A DNA stretch of 64,000 nt, taken from positions 48,289-112,288 of the forward strand of contig CAZXKO010000064.1 in NCBI GenBank assembly GCA_964641665.1. Reading direction: 5' to 3'. Shown here piece by piece: positions 31,510 through 40,449 of this stretch. The number at the start of each line of letters is the position of its first letter. Positions within the stretch are counted from its first letter, which is position 1. The notes beneath the pieces are model-generated. The model was not told the DNA's origin. It worked only from the letters and a program-made list of their open reading frames with translations, and did not search any database. The position numbers and the translations under genes are program-made. This stretch comes from Gp1-AA133 sp964641665. Lineage in GTDB: Bacteria > Acidobacteriota > Terriglobia > Terriglobales > Acidobacteriaceae.

Positions 31510-33216
31510 TTGGCAGAATACTTCACAGGAGACTCGACACACCTGGCTCAAGCCCTCCAATCGAAGCGGCCGCCGGCTTCGCACGCGAGCCCCAGCACAG
31601 TGCCCAACCTCTTCCCTATACCGGGGTTGAGCATAATGGTGGCCGCTTTCGCGGTGGTCGTGCCGTTTTTCTTCCTGGGAAACCCCTCGGGGCATGATTT
31701 CGAATTCCACCTCTTCTCCTGGATCGAAGTTGTTCACCAGTGGAAAGAAGGCATTGTGTATCCGCGCTGGGCGGCGCTGGCGCACTGGGGGTACGGCGAG
31801 GCGCGATTTCTGTTCTATCCGCCGGCCTCCTGGAATCTGGGGGCGGCGCTGGGAGTGTTGCTGCCCTGGAAGATGGTTTCGGGCGCCTATGTTTGGATCG
31901 CGCTGAGCGCTTCCGGATTTTCCATGTTTCTCTTGGCACGCCGCTGGCTGGGGTGCAACGATGCGATATGTGCCGGGGTTCTCTACGCAGTGAACCCCTA
32001 CCATCTGGTGATCGTGTACTGGCGCAGCGCGTTGGCCGAATTGCTTGCCGGGTGCCTGCTACCGCTTTTGCTTCTTTTTGTCCTGCGCGCCGAAGAGCAA
32101 GGGCGGCGCGTGGTTCTGCCTCTAAGCCTGATTGTGGCGGCCGCCTGGCTTACCAACGCTCCTTCGGCGGTGATGGTGAATTACTCGCTGGCCTTGCTGG
32201 TTGTGACGGTCGCGATCGTGCGGCGGAATGCTTGGGTGCTCGTGTATGGGGCGGCGGCCGTTTTGCTGGGGGCGGCCCTCGCGGGCTTTTATCTCGTCCC
32301 TGCTGCGTACGAGGAAAAGTGGGTCAATCTTGGAGAGGTTCTGGCACCTGGCGTCCGTCCGCTGGACAATTTTCTTTTCACCAACATCAACGACGCGGAC
32401 CACAATCGTTTTAATCTGCTGGTGTCGATGATCGGAGCCGCGGAGATGCTGCTGCTCGGAGGAGCGATTTTCCTCAGCCGGAGTTGGCGCAGTAAAAGAC
32501 CGCTGCTTTGGTGGACTCTAGTGGCATGGGCGGGCGCTGTCATTCTGTTGATGTGCCCCTTCACCTTTGTTTTCTGGGAGCACTTGCCCAAGCTGCGCTT
32601 CGTCCAGCTTCCCTGGCGATGGCTCCTCTGCTTGAATGTCGCATTCGCTGTGCTGGTGACCGCTGGTTGCCGCAGATGGGCAACGCGGCTCCTGTTGTAC
32701 GGGGCGATGCTGGGCCTCGTCTGGACAGTCTGGCACCGGGTTCAGCAGCCGTGGTGGGACACCGCCGCCGACATCGAAGAGATACACGACGCCATTGTCG
32801 ACGGCGGCGGCTATGAAGGCACGGATGAATACATTCCAGCGGGCGTCGATCCGTATGAACTCAACAAAGACGCAGCCCCGGTCACCGAGATCAGCGGGGC
32901 TGGTGCGCGGATTCAGATTGTCGATTGGAGTGCCCAGTCGAAGACTTTTTCGGTCGAGGTGCTCCGCCCCGAGAGGCTACGCTTGCGATTGTTCAACTAC
33001 CCAGCGTGGAAGGTGGAAGTGAACGGCCGCAAAGTGGTCCCAGAGACGCAGGACGTTACCGGAGAGATCGCGATTCGGGTAGAGGCGGGCGCCAACCTGG
33101 TGCGAGTCACTTTTATCCGGACACGAGACCGGCTAGTGGGGGACATCATCTCGTTGATGGCCTTGCTCGTCGCGATGGTCTGGGCGATCCAGCAAAGGCG
33201 CTCACCTTCAGCGTAA
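31510..33216 (+). CDS. multi-spanning GT-C-type membrane glycosyltransferase-like protein
   Basis: Integral membrane protein of up to 568 residues with about ten hydrophobic helices and a C-terminal soluble beta domain (about 470-555, LRLRLFNYPAWKVEVNGRKV). The first periplasmic loop has GHDFEFHLFSWIEVVHQWKEG, an acidic motif of the GT-C/6-pyruvoyl-tetrahydropterin-synthase-related membrane family and YfhO-like proteins. Likely uses a polyprenyl-linked sugar in envelope glycan assembly, but that is inferred. The start is uncertain: TTG 31510 or ATG 31636, neither with a strong ribosome site. It precedes rdgB by 34 bases. Confidence 0.75.
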   Translation: MAEYFTGDSTHLAQALQSKRPPASHASPSTVPNLFPIPGLSIMVAAFAVVVPFFFLGNPSGHDFEFHLFSWIEVVHQWKEGIVYPRWAALAHWGYGEARFLFYPPASWNLGAALGVLLPWKMVSGAYVWIALSASGFSMFLLARRWLGCNDAICAGVLYAVNPYHLVIVYWRSALAELLAGCLLPLLLLFVLRAEEQGRRVVLPLSLIVAAAWLTNAPSAVMVNYSLALLVVTVAIVRRNAWVLVYGAAAVLLGAALAGFYLVPAAYEEKWVNLGEVLAPGVRPLDNFLFTNINDADHNRFNLLVSMIGAAEMLLLGGAIFLSRSWRSKRPLLWWTLVAWAGAVILLMCPFTFVFWEHLPKLRFVQLPWRWLLCLNVAFAVLVTAGCRRWATRLLLYGAMLGLVWTVWHRVQQPWWDTAADIEEIHDAIVDGGGYEGTDEYIPAGVDPYELNKDAAPVTEISGAGARIQIVDWSAQSKTFSVEVLRPERLRLRLFNYPAWKVEVNGRKVVPETQDVTGEIAIRVEAGANLVRVTFIRTRDRLVGDIISLMALLVAMVWAIQQRRSPSA

Positions 33217-33250
33217 GACTCGCTGCAGTGGTCAACTAAAGACTTCTTGC

Positions 33251-33874
33251 ATGAAAAAAATCTTCATCGCGACCTCAAACCCGGGTAAGCTTCGCGATTT
33301 CGCCGGCGCCGCTGCGCCGCATAGCATCGAGATCGCTTCGGTGCCGAACTTCGCTGGCTTGCGTCCCGTGGTTGAAGATGGCCTGACTTTTGAAGAGAAC
33401 GCTCGCAAGAAGGCTGAGCAGTACAGCCTTGCCGCGCCCGGGGAAATTGTGCTGGCGGACGACTCGGGATTGGAGGTCGATGCGCTCAACGGCGCTCCAG
33501 GCGTGCATTCCGCGCGCTATGCAGCGGACGAACCTGATAAGGCTGGCGAGAACACCGACGACGATGCCAATAACGCCCGAGTCTTGTGGGAACTTGCAGG
33601 TGTGCCGCCGGGGAAACGCTCAGGACGGTTCGTGTGCGTGATCGCTGCCGCCCGCGACGGCGCTACTCTTGCCACGTTCCGAGGGGTTGCGGAGGGGGCG
33701 ATCCTCGGCCATCTCCGAGGCAACGGCGGCTTCGGTTACGACCCGATGTTTTATTTTCCGCCGATCGAAAAGACTTTTGCCGAACTCACACCGGAAGAAA
33801 AAGCCCGATACAGCCACCGTGGCGCGGCGTTCCGAAAATTTCTGGACTGGATGGATATGCGCATCCAAGAATAG
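33251..33874 (+). CDS. rdgB: non-canonical purine NTP pyrophosphatase (RdgB/HAM1)
   Basis: House-cleaning enzyme of 207 residues hydrolysing dITP, ITP and XTP to monophosphates so they are not built into DNA. Signature parts: IFIATSNPGKLRDF (6-19 approx.), TFEENARKKAEQYS, ADDSGLEVDALNGAPGVHSARYA, the GYDPMFYFP segment and ELTPEEKARYSHRGAAFRKF at the end, giving the substrate Ser-Asn, acidic metal site and SHR motif. Length is usual. Short 34-base gap from the membrane protein gene suggests one transcript. Confidence 0.95.
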   Translation: MKKIFIATSNPGKLRDFAGAAAPHSIEIASVPNFAGLRPVVEDGLTFEENARKKAEQYSLAAPGEIVLADDSGLEVDALNGAPGVHSARYAADEPDKAGENTDDDANNARVLWELAGVPPGKRSGRFVCVIAAARDGATLATFRGVAEGAILGHLRGNGGFGYDPMFYFPPIEKTFAELTPEEKARYSHRGAAFRKFLDWMDMRIQE

Positions 33875-33914
33875 ATCGCAGGATGAGGGCTCCCCACTGT
33901 TAACCTGCCTTCCC

Positions 33915-33944
33915 TTGACTTCGCTTCCGCCGCACCAAGATAAT
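33915..33944 (+). promoter_or_regulatory. sigma-70-like promoter of the sdh operon
   Basis: TTGACT (33915-33920), an 18-base spacer and GATAAT (33939-33944), about 45 bases before the sdhC start. Confidence 0.6.
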
Positions 33945-33988
33945 AAAAGGTTCGCATCTCACATCCGGACTCACAAGGAGCGGTAATC

Positions 33989-34747
33989 GTGGCGACAACG
34001 GCCAGTCCTGCAGCTCCGGTTACGATAAAGCACGGAGTGGCTTCGCTGCGTGCCGGTCAAGGGTTCTCTTTCTTTCTTCGCCGCATCCATTCGCTCAGCG
34101 GAATCATCCCGGTTGGTGCTTTTCTTTTCGAGCACATTCTGATTTCGAACGCTGCGGCGATCGGTGGCCCTACTGCCTATGCACGGCAGGTGCGCTTCCT
34201 GGCCAGCCTGCCGCTGGTTCCCGCCCTCGAGTTGTTTGGCATCTGGCTCCCTATCCTCTTTCATGCCCTGTACGGCTTCTACATCTGGTACCGCGGGGAG
34301 AGCAACGTGGGCCACTATCCCGGGTCCGGCAACTGGATGTATACCGCACAGCGCTGGACGGGCGGCGTCGCTTTTGCTTACATCCTGTGGCACACATGGA
34401 CGATGCGCTTTACCGGCATTGACCTGCACGTGTTCGCTGGGGCCTCCTTCGGTAAAGTGCAGGCTGAACTCTACCACCCCCTGTTGCTGGGGTTCTATGT
34501 CGTAGGCCTGGTGTGCGCGTCCTGGCATTTTTCTTACGGCCTGTGGCTGTTTGCCGCCAAGTGGGGAATCACTTCCGGCGAGGATGCGCGCCGGCGGTTC
34601 CTGGTAGTGTGCCTGGGTCTATTTCTCCTGATGAGTATCGTGGGCGTGGCGAGCTTGTACACGTTCCGCGCGCGTTTCCCGCAGCAGCCCACGGATCCGG
34701 CGGGCGCACAGCAAGTGGAGGACATGAGGCCCGCTGTCACGAAGTAG
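33989..34747 (+). CDS. sdhC: succinate dehydrogenase cytochrome b subunit
   Basis: Membrane anchor of the succinate:quinone oxidoreductase, 252 residues, of the five-helix cytochrome b558 type found with fused anchors. GTG start with AGGAG eight bases upstream. Helices begin near LRRIHSLSGIIPVGAFLFEHI (first His ligand), then FHALYGFYIWYRGE, VAFAYILWHTWTM, GLVCASWHFSYGLWLF and a last helix before SLYTFRARFP. The four heme-ligating His candidates are conserved in position. First gene of the sdhCAB operon behind a clear promoter. Confidence 0.93.
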   Translation: MATTASPAAPVTIKHGVASLRAGQGFSFFLRRIHSLSGIIPVGAFLFEHILISNAAAIGGPTAYARQVRFLASLPLVPALELFGIWLPILFHALYGFYIWYRGESNVGHYPGSGNWMYTAQRWTGGVAFAYILWHTWTMRFTGIDLHVFAGASFGKVQAELYHPLLLGFYVVGLVCASWHFSYGLWLFAAKWGITSGEDARRRFLVVCLGLFLLMSIVGVASLYTFRARFPQQPTDPAGAQQVEDMRPAVTK

Positions 34748-34775
34748 CAAAATCGTAGAAAGCCGGTAGAACGGA

Positions 34776-36557
34776 ATGGCATCAAATCCAAAAATCATCG
34801 TGATCGGCGGCGGCCTGGCCGGTCTTGCGGCCGTTATCAAGATTGCCGAGATGGGCGGCAACGTCGACCTGTTTTCGATCGTGCCCGTGAAGCGCTCGCA
34901 CTCGGTGTGCGCGCAGGGCGGCATTAACGCGGCCAAGAACCTGAAGGGCGAAGGCGACTCTACCTGGCAGCACTTTGACGACACGATTTACGGCGGCGAC
35001 TTCCTGGCGAACCAGCCGCCCGTGAAGGCCATGTGCGAAGCTGCACCGGGCATAATCGACCTGCTCGATCGCATGGGTGTTCCTTTCAACCGCACACCCG
35101 AAGGCTTGCTGGACTTCCGGCGCTTTGGGGGGACGCTTTATAACCGCACGGCGTTTGCCGGTGCCACGACTGGTCAACAGTTGCTCTACGCGTTAGACGA
35201 GCAAGTCCGCCGCTACGAATCCGAAGGCAAGGTGAAGAAGTACGAGCACTGGGAGTTCCTTTCGGCGGTGCTCGACGGCAATCGCGTTTGTCGTGGCATC
35301 TGCGCCATGGATCTGCGCAGCATGGAAATCCGCACCTTCCCCGCCGACGCGATCATCGTGGCCACGGGCGGGATTGGGGCTATTTTTGGGAAGTCGACGA
35401 ACTCGGTCGTGTGCACTGGTTCGGCTCAGTCCGCGCTCTACCAGCAGGGCTGTTATTACGCGAACGGCGAGTTTATCCAGGTGCATCCCACGTCGATTCC
35501 GGGCGAAGACAAGCTGCGGCTCATGTCAGAATCAGCGCGCGGCGAAGGCGGAAGGGTCTGGGTGCCCAAAACGCCCGGCGACAAGCGCGATCCCAAGAGC
35601 ATTCCCCAGAACGAGCGCTGGTATTTCCTGGAAGAGTGGTATCCAAAGTACGGCAATCTGGTTCCGCGCGATGTGGCTACGCGGGCGATCTTCAAGGTGG
35701 TGTACGAATACAACCTCGGCATCGACGGCAAGCCGATGGTGTATCTCGACCTCACACACATCGACCGCAAGATTCTCGACAAGAAGCTCGAAGGCATTCT
35801 GGAGATCTACGAGAAGTTTGTCGGCGACGATCCGCGCGCCACGCCCATGAAAATCTTTCCCGGCATGCACTACACCATGGGCGGGATGTGGGTGGACTAC
35901 AAACAGGCCACCAATATCCCCGGCGTCTTTGCCGCGGGTGAGGCTGAGTACCAGTACCACGGAGCAAACCGGCTGGGCGCGAATTCGCTCGTGTCCTGCA
36001 TCTTCGGCGGCTTCATATCCGGGCCGAATGCCGTGCAGTACGCACGGGGCTTACAGAAGTCCGAAGGCAATGGCTACTTCGAAGCGGAGCGGAAACGCCA
36101 GCAAGAGGTCAACGACGGCCTGATGAAGGCCGACGGTTCCGAAAATCCGTTCAAGATCTGGCAGGAACTGGGCGACGAGATGACCAAGAACTGCACGGTC
36201 ATCCGTTACAACAAGAACCTCAAGGAGTGCGACGCGAAGCTGGTGGAGTTGCTGGAGCGGATGCGGAAGATTAACCTGAGCGACCGCAACCAGTGGGCGA
36301 ACACGACGGTCGCCTTTACCCGCCAGCTCTACAACATGCTGCAGCTGGCGCGTGTGATTGCACAGGGTGCGGGTATGCGTGACGAATCCCGGGGCGCGCA
36401 CTACAAACCGGACTTCCCCGAGCGCGACGACAAGAACTGGATGAAGACCACGAAGGCAACATTTGCACCCGATGCCGACGAGCCCAAGTTTGAATTCGAG
36501 CCGGTGGATGTCTCGCTGCTTCCGCCGCGGCCGAGAAAGTACGATGCGGCGAAGTAA
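34776..36557 (+). CDS. sdhA: succinate dehydrogenase flavoprotein subunit
   Basis: Catalytic flavoprotein of 593 residues oxidising succinate to fumarate at the cytoplasmic face. FAD-binding IIVIGGGLAGLAAVIKIAEMG at the N-terminus, the KRSHSVCAQGGINAAKN covalent-flavin region (His in HSVCAQGG), catalytic segments including FIQVHPTSIPGEDKL and the arginine-bearing QYHGANRLGANSLVSCIFGG. Length suits the b558 class in Bacillus and Acidobacteriota, which often lacks sdhD. Twenty-eight bases from sdhC. Confidence 0.96.
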   Translation: MASNPKIIVIGGGLAGLAAVIKIAEMGGNVDLFSIVPVKRSHSVCAQGGINAAKNLKGEGDSTWQHFDDTIYGGDFLANQPPVKAMCEAAPGIIDLLDRMGVPFNRTPEGLLDFRRFGGTLYNRTAFAGATTGQQLLYALDEQVRRYESEGKVKKYEHWEFLSAVLDGNRVCRGICAMDLRSMEIRTFPADAIIVATGGIGAIFGKSTNSVVCTGSAQSALYQQGCYYANGEFIQVHPTSIPGEDKLRLMSESARGEGGRVWVPKTPGDKRDPKSIPQNERWYFLEEWYPKYGNLVPRDVATRAIFKVVYEYNLGIDGKPMVYLDLTHIDRKILDKKLEGILEIYEKFVGDDPRATPMKIFPGMHYTMGGMWVDYKQATNIPGVFAAGEAEYQYHGANRLGANSLVSCIFGGFISGPNAVQYARGLQKSEGNGYFEAERKRQQEVNDGLMKADGSENPFKIWQELGDEMTKNCTVIRYNKNLKECDAKLVELLERMRKINLSDRNQWANTTVAFTRQLYNMLQLARVIAQGAGMRDESRGAHYKPDFPERDDKNWMKTTKATFAPDADEPKFEFEPVDVSLLPPRPRKYDAAK

Positions 36558-36625
36558 TGCACAGGTTCTTCGCTGCACTCAGAATGACAACAGGATTCGA
36601 GCTAGCAGCTAAAGGCTAAGAGCGA

Positions 36626-37372
36626 ATGGCTAATTCCGTCATCATCAAAATCAAACGGCAAAACACTCCCACCTCCAAGCCTTACTGGGACGAGTTCGAG
36701 CTTCCATACAAGCCTGGGCGCAACGTCATCTCGGCCCTGATGGAGATTGCTGCGAACCCGGTCACTCGGGACGGCAAGAAGACGACACCCATCACCTACG
36801 ACTCGAACTGCCTCGAAGAGGTCTGCGGCTCCTGCGCTATGATTATCAACGGGCGCGCCCGCATGGCTTGTTCGGCTCTGCTCGATAAACTGGAGCAGCC
36901 GGTCCGGCTTGAGCCGTTTTCCAAATTCCCGATCGTGCGCGACCTCGCAACCGACCGCAGCGTGATCTTCGAAAATCTCAAGGCCACAAAATCCTGGGTG
37001 CCGGTGGATGGCAGCTACGACCTTGGACCCGGCCCGCGCGTTTCTCCCGAGGACCAGGAGCAGATGTACCCGCTGTCTCGATGCATTTCGTGCTGTTGCT
37101 GCATGGAAGCCTGCCCGCAGTTCAACGAAGATACCGGCTTCGTCGGCGCCGCTACGATATCGCAGGTGCGCTTGTTCAACTCCCATCCCACGGGCAAAGC
37201 GCTCAAGCGTGAACGCCTGACTGCACTGATGGGCGATGGCGGCATTCAGGAGTGCGGCTACGCTCAGAACTGCGTTGAGGTCTGTCCGAAAGATATCCCG
37301 CTCACCACTTCCATTGCAGAGGTCGGGGGCGACGTGATGCTGCAGGCAATTGTCGACCTGTTCCGCAAGTGA
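36626..37372 (+). CDS. sdhB: succinate dehydrogenase iron-sulfur subunit
   Basis: Electron-transfer subunit of 248 residues. Three clusters are visible: [2Fe-2S] in CLEEVCGSCAMIINGRARMAC-type spacing (about 70-91), [4Fe-4S] in CISCCCCMEACP (about 153-164) and [3Fe-4S]/[4Fe-4S] in CGYAQNCVEVCPKDIP (about 210-225). It transfers electrons from SdhA to quinone through SdhC. Sixty-eight bases after sdhA, completing the operon. Confidence 0.95.
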   Translation: MANSVIIKIKRQNTPTSKPYWDEFELPYKPGRNVISALMEIAANPVTRDGKKTTPITYDSNCLEEVCGSCAMIINGRARMACSALLDKLEQPVRLEPFSKFPIVRDLATDRSVIFENLKATKSWVPVDGSYDLGPGPRVSPEDQEQMYPLSRCISCCCCMEACPQFNEDTGFVGAATISQVRLFNSHPTGKALKRERLTALMGDGGIQECGYAQNCVEVCPKDIPLTTSIAEVGGDVMLQAIVDLFRK

Positions 37373-37587
37373 CGTCTCGCCGCGGATACTCCTGTCTGCG
37401 CTGCCACGTGCCGGGCGCTCCACCGAAAAACAACAACATAGCGGCAGTAACCGCAAGTAACAGTTACGAATTCATCCCCTAGTGACTGACGGAGGTAAGG
37501 TTTTTGTTGGTTTTCTTGACAGCTAGGTTAGAATACCCTTCTGCTCTGGCCTACCAGAGCCTCTCCCCAGGAGTTCGAGGCCACTTC

Positions 37588-38322
37588 GTGCGAATGGGAG
37601 CTCGGCGAGTCAGTCTGTCGATTGCGTTGCTGTCACTGGCCATGGGCAGCCAAGCCTTGGGCCTGAGCAGCTACACGGGCAAGCGGGCAACTCCTCACAA
37701 GGGCAGCAAACATCACGTTCGGCATCTGCGCTGGAACCCAATGTTCCGGCCCTCCCACGATTCCCTGTTGCGTCAGAATGAAGAAATTGATCGTCTCGAT
37801 CTACCCCGGATTCAGGACGACGACGAACTGGACGCGTTAAAGGCGAGCCAGGCGCTGGTTCCGATCCGGACCGGCGACACGCTCCGCGTCGATCCGCGGC
37901 TCGATCCCAATCGACGCTATTGCCGTCCTTGGACTCGCGAGTTCATGGAAGATCTCAGTCAGGCCTACTACCACCAGTTCCACGACCAGATCCAGGTGAA
38001 TTCCGCGGTTCGCACCGTGAAGGTGCAGAAGAAACTCCGCCGCCACAATCGCAACGCAGCTCCTGCCGAAGGTGACACGGCCTCGTCACACCTTGCCGGT
38101 CTGACAGTCGACTTGCAGCGGCGTGGAATGTCGAAGGAACAGGTCCGCTTCGTGGAGCGTTACCTTTTCTACTTGCGTGCGCTTGGCCTGGTTGAGCCTG
38201 AAGAAGAACGCCGGCAGTGGGTCTTCCATGTCATGGTCTCAGACCGCTACGCGAGCTGGCGCCAGACTCAGGACGTTTTCCACTGGGATAACGAGACCTT
38301 CGAAGAGCTCAGCCAGAAGTAA
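37588..38322 (+). CDS. exported DUF5715-like protein, M15-peptidase-like fold
   Basis: Protein of about 242-244 residues with a signal peptide (ARRVSLSIALLSLAMGSQALG). GTG 37588 or ATG 37594 are possible starts; GAGG lies nine bases before the GTG. The C-terminal half has QVNSAVRTVKVQKKLRRHN, SSHLAGLTVDLQRRGMS and WVFHVMVSD, giving the S-x-H-x6-D and later H arrangement of D-alanyl-D-alanine carboxypeptidase-like (M15) zinc enzymes. From memory this matches the acidobacterial DUF5715 family. It may act on peptidoglycan. A CTCTGG-ccta-CCAGAG hairpin lies in the leader at 37544-37559. Confidence 0.68.
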   Translation: MRMGARRVSLSIALLSLAMGSQALGLSSYTGKRATPHKGSKHHVRHLRWNPMFRPSHDSLLRQNEEIDRLDLPRIQDDDELDALKASQALVPIRTGDTLRVDPRLDPNRRYCRPWTREFMEDLSQAYYHQFHDQIQVNSAVRTVKVQKKLRRHNRNAAPAEGDTASSHLAGLTVDLQRRGMSKEQVRFVERYLFYLRALGLVEPEEERRQWVFHVMVSDRYASWRQTQDVFHWDNETFEELSQK

Positions 38323-38340
38323 GCCCTTCTTCCCTTACTC

Positions 38341-38856
38341 ATGATCGTCCTCATGGCTGGACTGCCGGGCACGGGCAAGTCCACGCTCGCACGGGCGCTG
38401 GCGTCGCGCGTCGACGGGAGCGTCCTCAGCAAGGACGAGATTCGTCATGCCATCTTTTCGCCCACGGAGGTCGAATATTCCACCGCCCAGGATGATTTCG
38501 TGATGCAGATCATGCTCGAGGCGGCCGCTTGGATACTGCGGAAAGACCCCGAGCGCATGGTCTTTCTCGACGGACGGACCTTTTCCCGGCGCTATCAGAT
38601 TGATCGAGTGATCCCTGCGGCCGAAGGCCTGAAACAGCCCTGGCGCATCCTGGAATGCGTTTGCGCGGAAGAAACTGCGCGGTCGCACATCGAGGCGCAA
38701 GCTGCGGCAGGCGAACATCCCGCCGGCAACCGAAACTTCGAGCTGTATCTCGAGGTCAAAGCCCATTTCGAACCTATCGTCCTGTCGAAAACCGTGATCG
38801 ACACTGACCAGTCGCTAGAGGAATGTGTGGACCGGGCGCTCCAGGCTCTACTCTGA
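38341..38856 (+). CDS. P-loop kinase (zeta-toxin/gluconate-kinase-like)
   Basis: Small ATP-binding protein of 171 residues. Walker A GLPGTGKSTLAR at residues 7-18 opens the chain, then SKDEIRHAIF and FLDGRTFSRRYQIDRV, and a lid-like segment ARSHIEAQAA. This order is that of the AAA_33 small-kinase group that includes zeta toxins, tRNA kinases and gluconokinase. Phosphate acceptor unknown. It follows the DUF5715-like gene by 18 bases and is probably cotranscribed. There is no antitoxin-like neighbour, so a toxin role is unlikely. Confidence 0.75.
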   Translation: MIVLMAGLPGTGKSTLARALASRVDGSVLSKDEIRHAIFSPTEVEYSTAQDDFVMQIMLEAAAWILRKDPERMVFLDGRTFSRRYQIDRVIPAAEGLKQPWRILECVCAEETARSHIEAQAAAGEHPAGNRNFELYLEVKAHFEPIVLSKTVIDTDQSLEECVDRALQALL

Positions 38857-39002
38857 AACCGGTCTGGGCGGCTCGTGCTATTTTCGGGAGTGACCACGCG
38901 TATTCGCAGGGATAGCGGAGAGGCGCAAGCTGGCGCTCCCCTGTCGTACAATTCTTGTTTCGCCCATAGGGTTAAGAACCAACAACTCATAAAGGAGTCC
39001 GT

Positions 39003-39761
39003 ATGCGACACAGAATCGGGCTATCGGTCATCATTGCCTTGTTCGCCGTTTCCGTCTGGTCCCAGACAAAAACCACCACCACGCCACCCAAGCCGGCCAC
39101 CGCACCTTCCGCCGTCTCAGGCCATCCCATCGCCGTCATCGACACGACTGCCGGCAAGATGACCTGTACGTTGTTCCCGGCGCAAGCTCCCATCGGCGTC
39201 GCGAACTTCATTGGCTTGGCCACGGGGACGCGAGACTGGACCAACCCGGTCACGCACACGAGAAAACATGGCGTCCCGCTCTACGATGGCACGATCTTCC
39301 ACCGGGTGATTCCCGAGTTCATGATCCAGGGTGGCGACCCTGCGGGTACCGGGACGGGGGACCCCGGCTACAAGTTCAAGAACGAAACCTCGCCCGACCT
39401 CACTTTCGACCGGCCCGGGCGCCTCGCCTATGCCAATGCCGGTCCGAACACGAACGGCTCACAATTCTTCATCACCGAGGTCCCCTACCCCAGCCTGAAT
39501 GGCGGCTACACTATCTTTGGCCAGTGTGACGACGCATCGGTAGAGTTGGTTAAGCAAATTGCTCGGATGGCAAGCGACCCGCGCGATAACCGCCCGTTTC
39601 GCCCGGTAAAGATCAACCACATCACGATTACAAACGGAAGCTCTGCTACCGCGTCAAAGCCCGCTGTTCCTACGAAGAAGCCGGCGGGGGCAACGACCAC
39701 GACTGCGCCGAAGGCGACCACGCCGCAGAATCAGGACGACAAGGTGCGAAACCGACCTTAG
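39003..39761 (+). CDS. exported cyclophilin-type peptidyl-prolyl isomerase
   Basis: Folding helper of 252 residues. Signal peptide about 1-20 (ending FAVSVWSQ), a Thr/Pro-rich linker, the cyclophilin barrel (about 40-205) with FHRVIPEFMIQGGDP, YANAGPNTNGSQFFITEVP and GYTIFGQCDD, then a Pro/Thr/Ala/Lys low-complexity tail of about 40 residues. The active-site Arg and Phe (FHRV, SQFFIT) are present. AAGGAG lies six bases before the ATG. Likely periplasmic. A shorter paralogue follows 78 bases downstream. Confidence 0.93.
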   Translation: MRHRIGLSVIIALFAVSVWSQTKTTTTPPKPATAPSAVSGHPIAVIDTTAGKMTCTLFPAQAPIGVANFIGLATGTRDWTNPVTHTRKHGVPLYDGTIFHRVIPEFMIQGGDPAGTGTGDPGYKFKNETSPDLTFDRPGRLAYANAGPNTNGSQFFITEVPYPSLNGGYTIFGQCDDASVELVKQIARMASDPRDNRPFRPVKINHITITNGSSATASKPAVPTKKPAGATTTTAPKATTPQNQDDKVRNRP

Positions 39762-39839
39762 TCAAAGCTCGATCTGTTTCCCGCCGATACCCGGCGGAGC
39801 TTCTCCAGTTCTCATTCCACTGCACGCGAAAGGATTCTC

Positions 39840-40367
39840 ATGACTCGTCAATCCGGCATCTATGCCACGTTCAACACCACGGAAGGAGCCATCGTTTGCC
39901 GCCTCTTCGAAAAGGACGCGCCGAAGACGGTCGCCAACTTTGTCGACCTGGCCGAAGGCAAGCGCGATTGGACGCACCCGGTAAGCGGCAAGAAAAGCAA
40001 AGACCGACTGTATGATGGCACCATCTTTCACCGGGTGATTCCCGACTTCATGATTCAGGGCGGCGATCCTGCGGGGAACGGAATGGGCGGTCCGGGCTAC
40101 CAGTTCGAAGATGAAACCAGGGGCTCACCCCACAAGTTCGACAAGAAGGGCAAACTGGCCATGGCGAATGCCGGGCCAAACACGAACGGCTCGCAGTTCT
40201 TTATCACGGTCGCGCCCACTACGTGGCTGACGGGGAAGCACACAATTTTTGGCGAGGTGGTCGACGGCCAGGAGATTGTTGATAAGGTTGCCAACGCGCC
40301 CCGCGGACGCCAGGATCGTCCGGTGAAGGACATCTTGCTTCAGTCAGTGACGATCGAGCGCGTGTAG
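39840..40367 (+). CDS. cytoplasmic cyclophilin-type peptidyl-prolyl isomerase
   Basis: Single-domain cyclophilin of 175 residues with no signal peptide. It has FHRVIPDFMIQGGDP, MANAGPNTNGSQFFITVAP and HTIFGEVVDG, closely resembling the exported protein just upstream; the two must be products of one tandem duplication, one copy keeping or gaining an export signal and tail. Expected to act in the cytoplasm. Confidence 0.93.
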   Translation: MTRQSGIYATFNTTEGAIVCRLFEKDAPKTVANFVDLAEGKRDWTHPVSGKKSKDRLYDGTIFHRVIPDFMIQGGDPAGNGMGGPGYQFEDETRGSPHKFDKKGKLAMANAGPNTNGSQFFITVAPTTWLTGKHTIFGEVVDGQEIVDKVANAPRGRQDRPVKDILLQSVTIERV

Positions 40368-40380
40368 TTCGCGGGTGCTG

Positions 40381-40430
40381 GGTGTTAGGTCTTGGGTATT
40401 GGGTTTCAGGTACGCCTAAGACCTAACACC
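40381..40430. terminator. long inverted repeat between convergent genes
   Basis: GGTGTTAGGTCTT (40381-40393) and AAGACCTAACACC (40418-40430) are perfect 13-base arms with a 24-base loop, lying between the convergent cyclophilin and mdh genes. No U-tract is present. It may act as a two-way terminator or a mobile palindromic repeat. Confidence 0.45.
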
Positions 40431-40449
40431 TGAGACTTAAGACCCGTTC

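Noticed and set aside
32122..32816. Long alternative frames opposite the membrane glycosyltransferase-like gene
   Set aside because: They are antisense or shifted shadows of GC-rich coding DNA, with Arg/Pro/Ala-rich composition and no family signature.
37516..37534. TTGACA followed by TAGAAT as a promoter of the DUF5715-like gene
   Set aside because: The spacing is only seven bases, too short for sigma-70; TTGGTT at 37507 with a 16-base spacer is weak and unsupported.
38341..38856. Zeta-toxin of a toxin-antitoxin system
   Set aside because: No epsilon-like antitoxin gene is adjacent, and the place behind a cell-wall-type gene fits a house-keeping kinase.
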